The notes beneath the pieces were generated by a model. It was given only the letters and a program-made list of their open reading frames with translations, was not told the DNA's origin and made no database searches. 64,000 bases of DNA, from NCBI RefSeq assembly GCF_019703875.1, contig NZ_AP024110.1, positions 2,046,001 through 2,110,000 of the forward strand, given 5' to 3'. Below, piece after piece: positions 34,738-44,600 of the stretch. The position numbers were made by a program, and so were the translations under genes. The stretch's first letter is position 1; every line of letters begins with the position of its first letter. The DNA comes from Methyloradius palustris. GTDB taxonomy: Bacteria; Pseudomonadota; Gammaproteobacteria; Burkholderiales; Methylophilaceae.

Positions 34738-36459
34738 TTAAGCGAGCGAAGTAACACGGTTGATCTCCTGTAGCGTAGTCTCACCGCGTTTTACCAATGC
34801 CAGTGCGCCTTCACGCATCATGCGCGTACCGTTAGCGCGAGCGGCTTCTTTTACTTTGCGGATGGGTTCTCTGCTCACGATAAGCTCACGGATTTCATCG
34901 TTAAAGCAGAGCAATTCAGCCACCGCTTTACGGCCTTTATAGCCAGTGCCGTGGCACTGCCCGCAGCCTTGCCCTTTGCGAAAACGGTATTCTTTAGAGG
35001 TTTCTGGCGTCAAACCTGATTTGAGAATTAGCTCTGCGTCCGGCTGATCATCCACCGCACAATGCGGGCAAATAATACGCACAAGGCGCTGAGCCAAAAT
35101 GCCGTTGATGGCCGAAACAAAGCTATAGGGATCAACCTGCATATTGGTGAAACGGCCAATCACGTCAAACACATTATTGGCATGTACCGTGGTAAAGACC
35201 AGATGCCCAGTGAGTGCCGATTGCACGGCAATCTGTGCCGTCTCGGCATCGCGAATTTCGCCGACCATGATTTTGTCTGGGTCATGGCGCAGAATTGAGC
35301 GCAACCCGCGCGCAAAGGTCAGGCCTTTTTTCTCATTAACGGGAATCTGCATGACACCTGGTAACTGATATTCCACCGGGTCTTCAATCGTGACGATCTT
35401 GTCCTGGCCATTATTGATCTCGGAGATGATGCCGTAGAGCGTGGTAGTTTTACCGCTACCAGTCGGACCAGTCACCAGCAACATGCCGTAAGGCTCTTCT
35501 GCCAATAACCTGAAGCGCGCCATGATGGCTTCATCAAACCCGAGTACGTCCAAACTCAAACCACTGGCTTGGTCACTAATCGCTTTGCGGTCGAGAATAC
35601 GCAGCACAGCATCTTCACCGAATACGGTAGGTATGATGGAGACCCGCAAATCCACTTCGCGACCCTGCACAATTACTTTAAAGCGGCCGTCTTGCGGCAC
35701 GCGGCGTTCGGCAATATCAAGTTCGGACATAACCTTGATACGTGAGATGGTCTGTTCAGCCTGCACAATGCCCGCCACACTGCCCACCATATTGAGCACG
35801 CCATCAATGCGGTAACGAATCATCAAGCCGAGTGCATCAGTCTCCATGTGAATATCGCTAGCACCCGCTTTCAGGGCATCGTACAAAGTTGATCTCACCA
35901 GCTTTACCACTGCACTGGTATCTTCACTTATGGACTTCAGCGAAATATCTTCGATACCGATTGTGCTGGTTTGCGTAGATTGATGTTCTGGCAAAATGCC
36001 ATCCATCGCCCGCATGCCCTCCTCAAAACGTGAGAGATAGGCTGCCAAGTCTTTACGGTGGGTAATCCCCCAGATCATGGGCTCCGTGATCAGTAAATCC
36101 ATTTTCCCCTGCAAATAGCTGTCGAAGGGATTACCACACACCATGTGCAACAGGCCATCTTTATTGCGTAACGCAACACACTCAAGCTTACTTGCCTCGC
36201 TAAAAGACAACAGCTCAAAATCAGCCGCCATCGCATACAGTTGCAGCGCGCCAAACACGCGGTAATGCATCAGTTCGCCAAGCGCATTGATAAAGTGGTC
36301 AGCACTCAGGCCCGACATGTCTTCCAGCACATCCAGCAAAGGTTGGCCACTCTGACTGGCAAGACGTCTGGCCGATTCAACCTGGGCGACAGATAGCGTC
36401 TTGCCCATGTCAGCATCCATCTCTGTAACCATCAGGTCCGCTGAAGGGGTAACTATCAC
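34738..36459 (-). CDS. gspE: T2SS-like assembly ATPase GspE
   Basis: The 573-residue protein has an N-terminal GspE/MshEN-type domain (about 20-140), then the ATPase with Walker A GPTGSGKTTT, Asp box, Walker B VGEIRDAETA and a His box, and the C-terminal zinc module CPHC...CGQCHG. Such ATPases power pseudopilus extension from the cytoplasmic face. It overlaps gspF by 4 nt (ATGA). The zinc motif is typical of GspE and PilB, not of retraction ATPases; none of the latter is present. Confidence 0.94.
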   Translation of the reverse strand: MIVTPSADLMVTEMDADMGKTLSVAQVESARRLASQSGQPLLDVLEDMSGLSADHFINALGELMHYRVFGALQLYAMAADFELLSFSEASKLECVALRNKDGLLHMVCGNPFDSYLQGKMDLLITEPMIWGITHRKDLAAYLSRFEEGMRAMDGILPEHQSTQTSTIGIEDISLKSISEDTSAVVKLVRSTLYDALKAGASDIHMETDALGLMIRYRIDGVLNMVGSVAGIVQAEQTISRIKVMSELDIAERRVPQDGRFKVIVQGREVDLRVSIIPTVFGEDAVLRILDRKAISDQASGLSLDVLGFDEAIMARFRLLAEEPYGMLLVTGPTGSGKTTTLYGIISEINNGQDKIVTIEDPVEYQLPGVMQIPVNEKKGLTFARGLRSILRHDPDKIMVGEIRDAETAQIAVQSALTGHLVFTTVHANNVFDVIGRFTNMQVDPYSFVSAINGILAQRLVRIICPHCAVDDQPDAELILKSGLTPETSKEYRFRKGQGCGQCHGTGYKGRKAVAELLCFNDEIRELIVSREPIRKVKEAARANGTRMMREGALALVKRGETTLQEINRVTSLA

Positions 36460-37643
36460 TGTATGCTCCCGGCAAGATCAAAAATCGGCATATACATCAG
36501 CACCACGACTACTCCGACCACCAAGCCGATAATCACCATAAGTAAAGGCTCAAGTAAGCGCGTCAACCAATCAACCGCGCGCGATATTTCTTCATCATAA
36601 AAAGCACCGATGCGTTCCATCATCTCGCCCATGCTGCCAGTGCCTTCGCCCACCCTCAGCATGCGTAATGCCACTGAAGTCGTCATGCCATGTTCTTCCA
36701 TCGCAGATGAAAGCGACTGACCTTCACGCACTTGTTGCTCAACACTTGCGAGGCTGACACGCAGCGAAGGTTGTAATAAGGAAGAGACCATCTGCATGCC
36801 CGTAACCAGAGGAATACCACCACGCAATAACATACCCAGCGTGCGGTAAAAACGTGCCAGTTGATAAATACGCCAGGTCTCGCCAAATACCGGGATTCTA
36901 AGAATTTGCACCATCGCTGCCCGTCGCATGCTTTGCCTGCTGAGTAGGAAAGCAACAGACGCAGCAATCAAAATAGCGCCAAGCAAAACGCTGCTTCCGT
37001 GGTTTTGCAACAACTGCCCCCAGGCCAGCAAAACTTGCGACATGAAAGGCAAAGTAGTACCCGCGCTCTCGTAAATGGCACTGAATTTAGGGATCACGTA
37101 AGTCAGCAAAAACAAGATGACCAGCCCGCCAACCGCGAGCAATAAAACTGGATATATGGATGCCGTCACAATTTTCTTGCGCACTGCATCCACCTGCGAC
37201 TGGTAGGTAACATGTCGGCTAAGGGCTTGTACCATATCGCCCGTGCGCTCGCTAGAGCGAATCAAGGCCACATACAGAGCGGGGAAAACCGCAGGAAATC
37301 GCTCCAGTGCGCCAGACAAAGGCAAGCCTTCAAACAAGGATTTCATGACTTGTTCCAACACTGTTCGCGATTCGGCTTGGTGCTCTTTTTCTGCGAGTGC
37401 TTCTATGGATTCAACCAAACTCAAACCAGAGTCCAGTAAGGCCAGCAATTCCTGACTGAACAACATCAAATTGAAATGCGAACGCGCAAACGGTTTAAAT
37501 ACAGAGACCTGGCCTAAAGCTTTGGCTGCCAGAACGCTATAGCCCTGTGCTTCGGCCAATAGCTGGGCCTGCAAAGAGTCGGTCGCATCCAGCGTCAAAG
37601 AAGCGATCTCTGCGCCACGCGCTACTTTCAGTTCAAATTTCAT
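36456..37643 (-). CDS. gspF: T2SS-like inner-membrane platform protein GspF
   Basis: The 395-residue protein has two GspF domains (about 55-180 and 260-380; SGLSLVESIEAL and GIPLVTGMQMVSS mark equivalent helices) and three transmembrane helices (about 160-182, 208-230, 365-390). It forms the rotor-like platform on which the ATPase acts. The length is normal, unlike the shorter GspF-like protein at 12289-13275. It lies between gspG and gspE. Confidence 0.93.
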   Translation of the reverse strand: MKFELKVARGAEIASLTLDATDSLQAQLLAEAQGYSVLAAKALGQVSVFKPFARSHFNLMLFSQELLALLDSGLSLVESIEALAEKEHQAESRTVLEQVMKSLFEGLPLSGALERFPAVFPALYVALIRSSERTGDMVQALSRHVTYQSQVDAVRKKIVTASIYPVLLLAVGGLVILFLLTYVIPKFSAIYESAGTTLPFMSQVLLAWGQLLQNHGSSVLLGAILIAASVAFLLSRQSMRRAAMVQILRIPVFGETWRIYQLARFYRTLGMLLRGGIPLVTGMQMVSSLLQPSLRVSLASVEQQVREGQSLSSAMEEHGMTTSVALRMLRVGEGTGSMGEMMERIGAFYDEEISRAVDWLTRLLEPLLMVIIGLVVGVVVVLMYMPIFDLAGSIQ

Positions 37644-37655
37644 CGTCCACTACCT

Positions 37656-37691
37656 CCTCTCCATTCAGGGAGAGGGCTGGGGTGAGGATGG
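37656..37691. repeat. REP-like palindrome between gspG and gspF
   Basis: CCTCTCC and GGAGAGG form a stem-loop, followed by GGGCTGGGGTGAGGATGG-type sequence. This layout is that of widespread proteobacterial REP sequences (a GGAGAGGG hairpin with a GGTGAGG tail). It sits in an 84-nt gap inside the operon and could trim or stabilise the mRNA between gspG and gspF. Confidence 0.65.
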
Positions 37692-37727
37692 GAATGTGCC
37701 CATAAAAAGCCATGAGTGGAAAAGCCA

Positions 37728-38153
37728 TCACTGCCAATTCACCACGTCAGCCGACTCATCGCTGCCGCCTGGCTGGCCATCTTTACCCCAAGACCATAGG
37801 TCATATTCACTGTGCTCACCTGGATATTTATATTGATAAGCCTTGCCCCAAGGGTCGTTTGGTACTGCCTTCTGTAAATAGGGGCCTTGCCATTTAGCCT
37901 CGTCAGAGGGCGCTGCATTTAAAGCAGCCATGCCTTGCTCTGTATTCGGATAGTGACCAGTATCGAGCCGATATTGATCTAGCGCCTTGCCCAGTGCATC
38001 AATCTGCGCGCGTGCTGTCTTAACTTCAGACTTACCAATTTGCGCAAAGTACTTAGGGCCAACGTAGCCAGCCAGTAACCCGATAATCACCATCACAACT
38101 AATAGCTCTAGCAGGGTAAAACCATACTGTTCAGCGTTTCTAAGCTTGTTCAT
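37728..38153 (-). CDS. gspG: Major pseudopilin GspG
   Basis: From the ATG with AGGAG nine nt upstream the product is 141 residues. EQYG|FTLLELLVVMVIIGLLAGYVGPKYF is the prepilin site and helix with Glu5; the C-terminal domain shows the full GspG pattern (RLDTGHYPNTEQGMAAL, GPYLQKAVPNDPWGKAYQYKYPGEHSEYDLWSWGKDG), including the calcium-binding loop region. It would build the pseudopilus. The start overlaps the TPR-protein gene by 14 nt. Confidence 0.95.
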   Translation of the reverse strand: MNKLRNAEQYGFTLLELLVVMVIIGLLAGYVGPKYFAQIGKSEVKTARAQIDALGKALDQYRLDTGHYPNTEQGMAALNAAPSDEAKWQGPYLQKAVPNDPWGKAYQYKYPGEHSEYDLWSWGKDGQPGGSDESADVVNWQ

Positions 38154-40332
38154 TAACAACTTCTCCTAATCTTGCAAGTTCGTGATTCACTTGAGTAATG
38201 ACTTCGGTCCAGTTACCTCGATTGCTCTGCCTGAATAAAGTGGCGCTTGGATACCAGGGAGAGTCCGTTCTCTCATGCAACCAGCGCCATTCCCCAGCAA
38301 AACACAGCAATATCCAGGTAGGTTTGCCTAGTGCACCAGCGAGATGAGCTGGTGCGGAATCTACAGTGATGACCAAATCAAGGGCGCTCATTACTGCAGA
38401 GGTTTCATCGAAATCAATCAACTCTTTATCCAATATGCGAACATTGTTGTGTGGCTTAAGCTGGTCACGCTCCTGTGCTGCCAGGTCTTGCTGTAACGTG
38501 ACAAACTGGATCAAAGGGTTCGCCAAAATCAGTGGTATATATTCGGCTAGTGCAATTGAACGATTGCGATCATTTTTATGGCTTGAATTACCGCGCCAAA
38601 CTAGGCCCACAGTAGCCACTGATGCTGAACTCAGTTGTTTCTTCCAATAACCAATACGCGCTGAATCAGCAATCAGATATGGCGTGGAATTAGGGATAGC
38701 TGCCTCAGAGAACGTCTTCATGGCTAAAGGCAGGCTCATGACTGGAATACGGTAGTCAAGATGCTCAGAAAAAACATTGCCTTCAAGTACATGAGCGCCT
38801 TGAAAGCTTCGGCTGACTAATTTACTTAATTGCGGCGGTGATTGAATCCAGCATTCCACGCCCTGCGCTTCCAGTAAATTAACGTAACGCAACATCTGGA
38901 TAGCATCGCCAAAGCCTTGCTCAAACTGAATGAGCAGTTTCTTGCCTGCGATGGATTGATCTCCAAGCCATTGCGGATAGGATGTAACGGGAAGCTGTGT
39001 TGCGCCCTTTAATTGCCAGCGCATTTTGTAATCATGCCAACCATTTAGCCACTGACCATGCAACAGATAGATCAGACCACGATTCCATTGTGCTTCAGTA
39101 AAATCTGGCTGAATTGAAAGCGCTGATTCATATTGCTCCAAGGCCTCATCAAACTTCCTGAGTCTTGCCAATACAACACCAAAATTGTAAATCGCCCTTA
39201 CATAGTCAGGCTTGATTGCTAATGCTTGCTGGTAGCAAACAATCGCATCTTCAACCTGTTCAAGTTCGTTGAGTGCATTTCCCCAACCGTTGTAAGCATC
39301 AGCAAAATCGTGATTAATGGATAACAGGCGTTTAAAGCAATCAATAGCCCGATCATACTGACCGACATCAATCAATGTATTACCCAGGTTGTTGAGCGCA
39401 ATGAAATGATCTGGCTCTATAACTAGCGCTTTATTGTAAGCAGCAAAAGCCTCTTCAAAACGCTCCACTTCACTAAGTGCAACCCCCAGAGAATTATGGG
39501 CATCTGCAAAATCGGGGTTAATTGATAATGCCAACTCATAGTAAGGTAAAGCTTCATCAAAACGGTTAAGCGCATTCAGTGCATTGCCAAGTTTGAAGGC
39601 AGCTTCCACGTCTTGTCTTATTGCAAGCGCATCTTTATATGAAGAAATTGCTTCGTCAAATCGCCCCTGTTCGTTGAGGATATTGCCCAAGGCAATGTGC
39701 GCATCTGCATAATCCGGCCTAAAAGTAATCGCATTTTTAAACGATTCAATAGCCAGTTCTGTCAGCCCGAGTTCTTTACGCGCGACAGCAAGATTGTTGT
39801 GCGCATCTGCAAAATTCGGTTTAAGCCGAATCGCATGCTGATAAGCATCCACCGCCGCCTCAAAGTTCTTTTGTTCACCAAACGCAATCCCCAAGCCGTT
39901 ATATGCCTGGGAGAAATCTGGGTGCAACAATAATGCTTGTTGGTAGCATGCAATTGCTTCATCTGTACGCTTCGATACATTAAAAACATTGCCCAAATTA
40001 TTATAGGCATTCGCATAGTCTGGTTTGATGGATATCGCCTGTTGATATTCTGTAATCGCCTCATCAGAGTGGCCTAATTCTGAATAAACGTTACCTAAGT
40101 TGTAATGAGCTTCTGCATGATCAGGTTTAATTAAGATTGCCCGCTTGATTGAAGCCAGACCTTCTTGATAATTCTGCGTACGAATATAGGTCAATCCCAC
40201 AAAATGCAAAGCGTCAGCATGATTAGGTATTTTCTTTAGAATTTTTCTGTACCCAGATCGTGCTTCCAGCATTCTTCCAGCATGAAAAAGCTGTAAAGAT
40301 TGATCAAACAGGTTTTCTAAGGATTTAGACAT
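38140..40332 (-). CDS. TPR protein with glycosyltransferase-like C-terminus
   Basis: The 730-residue protein carries about twelve TPR repeats of 34 residues (about residues 3-420; repeated pattern IKPDYANAYNNLGNVF) and a C-terminal domain (about 450-720) related to GT-B glycosyltransferases (LIQFEQGFGDAIQMLRYV, VGLVWRGNSSHKNDRNRS, LVITVDSAPAHLAGALGKPTWILL). This is the arrangement of O-GlcNAc-transferase-like and heptosyltransferase-like bacterial proteins. No signal peptide is visible, so it is cytoplasmic. Its overlap with gspG suggests it modifies a pilin or secreted protein, but that is inference. Confidence 0.85.
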   Translation of the reverse strand: MSKSLENLFDQSLQLFHAGRMLEARSGYRKILKKIPNHADALHFVGLTYIRTQNYQEGLASIKRAILIKPDHAEAHYNLGNVYSELGHSDEAITEYQQAISIKPDYANAYNNLGNVFNVSKRTDEAIACYQQALLLHPDFSQAYNGLGIAFGEQKNFEAAVDAYQHAIRLKPNFADAHNNLAVARKELGLTELAIESFKNAITFRPDYADAHIALGNILNEQGRFDEAISSYKDALAIRQDVEAAFKLGNALNALNRFDEALPYYELALSINPDFADAHNSLGVALSEVERFEEAFAAYNKALVIEPDHFIALNNLGNTLIDVGQYDRAIDCFKRLLSINHDFADAYNGWGNALNELEQVEDAIVCYQQALAIKPDYVRAIYNFGVVLARLRKFDEALEQYESALSIQPDFTEAQWNRGLIYLLHGQWLNGWHDYKMRWQLKGATQLPVTSYPQWLGDQSIAGKKLLIQFEQGFGDAIQMLRYVNLLEAQGVECWIQSPPQLSKLVSRSFQGAHVLEGNVFSEHLDYRIPVMSLPLAMKTFSEAAIPNSTPYLIADSARIGYWKKQLSSASVATVGLVWRGNSSHKNDRNRSIALAEYIPLILANPLIQFVTLQQDLAAQERDQLKPHNNVRILDKELIDFDETSAVMSALDLVITVDSAPAHLAGALGKPTWILLCFAGEWRWLHERTDSPWYPSATLFRQSNRGNWTEVITQVNHELARLGEVVNEQA

Positions 40333-40366
40333 GGTTAGATAAGTTTCAATAAATACACTTGGTTTA

Positions 40367-40401
40367 GAAACCTAGCGCTCAAGCAACCAGCGCTAGGTTT
40401 C
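40367..40401 (-). terminator. Hairpin after the secreted-protein gene
   Basis: GAAACCTAGCGCT and AGCGCTAGGTTTC form a perfect 13-bp stem with a 9-base loop, about 25 nt beyond the stop of the secreted-protein gene. On the minus strand it is followed by TAAACC, not a strong T run, so it may act as a terminator or an mRNA-stabilising end. Confidence 0.65.
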
Positions 40402-40426
40402 CTTATGGCAATTACATCAGGTGAGA

Positions 40427-41461
40427 TTAGTAATTGGCATTTGAAGAACTGCTTGGTACAAAACCAGTTGCAGTGATTTCAACCAGATCCGCTGTTTCTT
40501 GCCCAGACTGACGGAAACGCAAAGCACCAGCTAAGGTCAAACCATGTTCTGTACCAAGGCCATCAGTATAGAACCCTGTACTATCACAAGTAGCCTGTAC
40601 ATAGTATTCAGCAGATGAAGCTCTGGATGATCCGTCAGCATCGGCATAATTGACATCCGATGCGAACTCAACCCAATTGGTTCTGACTTGCGCAGATTGT
40701 TGTGAGGCTGTTGGTGTACCCATTGAAGTATTCCAAGCCGTAGTCAAACCATTGATAGTACCGCCAGGAATACCTGCACTTGTTGGTGCAGACATAGTTA
40801 AAGGTAAATCAATATAGCCCGCTGCCACTGTGACACCAGTGGCATCACTAGGATCAGCACGATGCTGTACTGAGGTAAATGACCGGCTAATGCGGAAAGC
40901 CACATCATCACCACTAGACGAAGTTGAATAGTAACCAGCAGAAAGTGCATTCGCATTATCTAGCGCTGCAAAACCACCACGTGCAATACCGTTCACCTCG
41001 AAAGTATCGACACCAGCATGACTATTCGTCCAATAATCAGTATTAGTCAAACTGATACGGGTACCATAAATACAACTAGTCTTGGCAGCATTACGCCAAA
41101 CGTAATCCTTGACAGTACCAATCTGAATGGTTGAGCCGCTAGTATGTGTGGTATCACTAATCTTAAGGGCGCTAGTGCTGGAATCTACTAATGTATAGCC
41201 AGCGACTGGAGTAGCTGTAGAACTTGTTGGGAATACTGCGCATGTGTTATTTGCAAGGGTTGTAGGCCTGACAGTTGGATTGGTACTTGTATCTTCAGCT
41301 GAACCAAAGTTCCCCGTCGTGTTACAAAGAGTAGAAGCCGTGGTGCCGCCTGAGACCGTGAAACCAGCGGCAGGCAATGACACAAAACCTGTCGCCATCG
41401 CTTGTGCTGAGGCTAAGCCCAATGCCGCCATTACTGCTGCTTGAATTAAAGAGTTTCTCAT
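40427..41461 (-). CDS. Secreted protein of unknown function
   Basis: The 344-residue protein has a clear Sec signal peptide (MRNSLIQAAVMAALGLASAQAMA) preceded by AGGAG. The mature part is Ser/Thr/Ala/Gly-rich, probably beta-structured, with four cysteines (in TLCNTTG, NNTCAVF, KTSCIYG and QATCDSTG) that could form two disulfides. I recognise no domain. It lies between a TonB-dependent receptor and the T2SS-like operon on the same strand, which makes it a candidate substrate of that system or a ligand-binding partner of the receptor. A large inverted-repeat structure precedes it. Confidence 0.75.
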   Translation of the reverse strand: MRNSLIQAAVMAALGLASAQAMATGFVSLPAAGFTVSGGTTASTLCNTTGNFGSAEDTSTNPTVRPTTLANNTCAVFPTSSTATPVAGYTLVDSSTSALKISDTTHTSGSTIQIGTVKDYVWRNAAKTSCIYGTRISLTNTDYWTNSHAGVDTFEVNGIARGGFAALDNANALSAGYYSTSSSGDDVAFRISRSFTSVQHRADPSDATGVTVAAGYIDLPLTMSAPTSAGIPGGTINGLTTAWNTSMGTPTASQQSAQVRTNWVEFASDVNYADADGSSRASSAEYYVQATCDSTGFYTDGLGTEHGLTLAGALRFRQSGQETADLVEITATGFVPSSSSNANY

Positions 41462-41489
41462 TACATTCTCCTAAGTATTACAATAAGCA

Positions 41490-41598
41490 GGCATTTGTGG
41501 CTGCCCGCAACACCAATTTGACCGTATCGCTCGTAGTGACCTGCAAGTTCTATTGATTGATAACCGCCAAATTCGTCAACCCGGGTAGCCGCAATGCC
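41490..41598. other. Large paired-arm element in the leader of the secreted-protein gene
   Basis: GGCATT (41490-41495) pairs with AATGCC (41593-41598), and GGCTGCCCG (41499-41507) with CGGGTAGCC (41582-41590, one G-T pair), enclosing about 75 nt. Inside, CAAATT/GTCAA-type and AATTTG segments allow two mutually exclusive further stems. It lies 30 nt before the start of the secreted-protein gene and after the receptor stop. It matches no riboswitch I can name. It may be an mRNA switch, a processing site or a mobile-repeat remnant. Confidence 0.6.
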
Positions 41599-41619
41599 CA
41601 CCTAGGGTAATGAACACAC

Positions 41620-44600
41620 TTATTTCCTATCTGGTTCAAACTCATACCGCACACTTATCCAGGCTGCCCTCGGAGCGCCTGGAGCCACAAAATTAGTGCT
41701 CTGCCAGTCATTTGAGTTGTAGTTATAGCCGCTCACACCAATAGCCCCGTTAATGGATGGAGAGAATGGGTTAATACCAAGACGTGAAGCGCTGTAATAG
41801 GTTTTATCAAAGACGTTGTTGAGTAATAAAGTGGCTGACCAACCATGGCCGATGTCATAACTGGTACTGAAGTTAAACACAGCATAGCCGCCATTTTTGC
41901 CGCTGGTGGTGTAGTTCTTAACTACAGTGACAGGAGTAGGCGTACCTGAACTATTATCAATATAGGTATAAGACTTTGTCCCTATTTGATGCTCGTTATT
42001 CTCGTTACCGCGAGCGTAAGATTCTCCATGAGCTACCATATTCATGCCCACACGCCATTTATCGGTGACTGAATAACCTACGCTGGCATTTATGTTGTTC
42101 AGTGCAATCCCTGGCATGCGGTCACCAGGATGTATGCTTTCCATACCATAGTCGCCATGCGTTGGATTCTGATCAACGGAACTGTTATCCGCACTTGCTA
42201 GCGTGGTATTGGTTTCAAAGGTAGCGTCAGTCAATGAATAGTTCAGCTTGAAATCAAATTTATCGTATTTGCCACTAATACCCGTTTCAATACCTCGGCG
42301 ACGCGTTCTTCCTATGGTGTCAAAAAAGTTTTTAGTGGCGGTATAGCTGACAAAGTAGATATCATCGGTCAGGTTGGTGTTATACATACTGGCGTTCCAT
42401 GACAGGTTTTCATTAATCTTGCCGCGAGCACCCATTTCAAAAGTACGAGCAACGACTTGAGGCAAGTAAGGATCACCAGACAGTGAATTTGGCAATGTGC
42501 ATGAAGTATTACCAGCCAAGCTAGCAGGTTGTATCGCTCCATTACTGCCAAGCGTTGGTGTACGGTCAAAAGCGCAACCTAACTCAATCGCAGAAGGCGT
42601 GCGGGTGCCTTGGTTCCAATTGGCATAGACATTCAGATTATCTGTTGGGGACCAAGTGGCACCTAGAGAAGGATTAATCTTGTGGTAATTGAATCGCTCC
42701 TTGATATATGGACCAAAAAAAGCATCAGGATTTGTGGCTAGTTGATTTAATGCTGGATTATTCAATAAATATTGGTCACACGAATCCAGTCCTGAGCCAG
42801 TGCATACTAGGTAGTCAAGGTAACTACTCGTCACATCTGTTACATTAGTTCCTGCAGTGTCTTTTCTTGTCCGCATATTGGTCATAACGGTACTGTAGTT
42901 ATAACGAGCGGCTACATTGAAGTGAAGGTTGTCTTTAGGTGAATAAGTCTCGCTGAAGTAAAGACTGCGAGTATCACTGCTACCATTGAAATCATTATTG
43001 CGGATGGGCGCTGAAGCGGCGGTGTACTCTGCCCCAATATTAGCTGGGTCTAGATAGGCATTGCGGGTGGAATCCAGCAGGCCTAGTCTTTGTGAATTGG
43101 TATACGTGTCAGTAGCGTGATCAAGAGAGCTACCAATCATGAACTTATGCTGATCGGTGTTCCAGTTTAGCTGAACCGCACCGCCTTTCACTAGCTGGCT
43201 GATGCCGATGTCGGAAATAATAGCCGTAGGTGTGCCATCAATATAGCCAGTGCCAGTGCCGCCAGCGGCGTATTTGCCATCTCTTGGTATGGTACTACCA
43301 TTGGCATCAAGCTGCTGAATCTGGCCACCAACAAATTGAGTTGAGGCAGAGTTTATGCTATTGGCTCCACACGTACCTGTGAGTGGATCAACATTTATTG
43401 GATCGGCTGGAATAATGTAAAGCTGGATAGGATTGCCATTTAAGGTTGCGGTATAAAAATTACCATTACCAACCAGTTGATTCCATGTAGCCCCACCTGA
43501 ATAAAAATTTGTAGCGTAATACTGCGTAAAATCTGCGTTGTTGTATGTACCAGCCGCCCCGCCATTTGCACCATGAATATAGTTAGCATTAATTTGCTCT
43601 ATGGCTGCTAAATAATCAGCGGGCACGGTTAAGTCAGTGCCATTGCCAATAGATTGACTCAAGGTTGCAAGCCCGGCCCCATTTAATCCTCCAAGCAATT
43701 GACCAGCAGATATGGTGCCATTATCAATGGCTCTGGCTAAGCTAAGATCGCCATTACCTGCAATCGCATTGATTGCCCCGCTAGTTACAACATAATAATT
43801 GGGTACGCCATTCGTACTGCCGTAAGCACAAACTGCATTTTCCCCTGGGAGGGGCCGACGCGTGGCAACATCTTTGTTACTGAAATCGGTATTTACGTCA
43901 CCTGTAGAAGACTTGCGATCACTTTTTCGGTTATAGATTTGCCCTGTGATATTGAAGGTATCGGATACCTGGAATGCACTAGCGATCTGGAATTGCAATA
44001 GTTTGTTCTTGGTATCATCTGGTGAGGTATAAACACTGCTATTGCTTTGGTTATACATCTCAATTGGTATCAGGCCATTGCCTACCAGATCATTCCATGC
44101 ATATAACATGCTGCCATCGAGGCTTAACTTGTCATTCCTGTAACTGAGTTTGCTGAATATCTGGTTGACCTTGGATGGTGAGTTCTGGCGCCAGCCATCT
44201 TCATTAAACAAGTTCAATGCCACAAAACCAGCAACATCTCCATGACTGCCACCAGCAGAAAGTTGGAATTGTTTACGGCCAAATGCACCAGTGAGCATAT
44301 CTGCCTGTACACCAGGATCATCAAAACCATTCTTGGTGCGCATGGACAGCGCACCACCCAAGGTACCCAGACCAAAGATAGGATTGGAACCAGGGAAAAC
44401 ATCTATACCCGCTAAAGCATTCATGGGAATCATGTCCCAATTCACTACATCACCAAATGGTTCGTTGACGCGAATGCCATCCAGAAACACTGATAAACCT
44501 TGTGGCGTGCCTAATTGCGGACTGGCAGTAAAGCCACGGTAAGTAACATCCATTTGAAATGGATTACCTTGATAGTCATTGACGTTCACCGACTGCAACT

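Noticed and set aside
41490..41598. Cobalamin riboswitch, suggested by GGCTGCCCGCAAC on the plus strand near a TonB receptor
   Set aside because: The segment is in the wrong orientation for the minus-strand genes, lies behind the receptor rather than before it, and lacks the other B12-box elements.
41490..41598. c-di-GMP (GEMM) riboswitch before the secreted-protein gene
   Set aside because: The conserved GEMM core and tetraloop-receptor sequences are not found.
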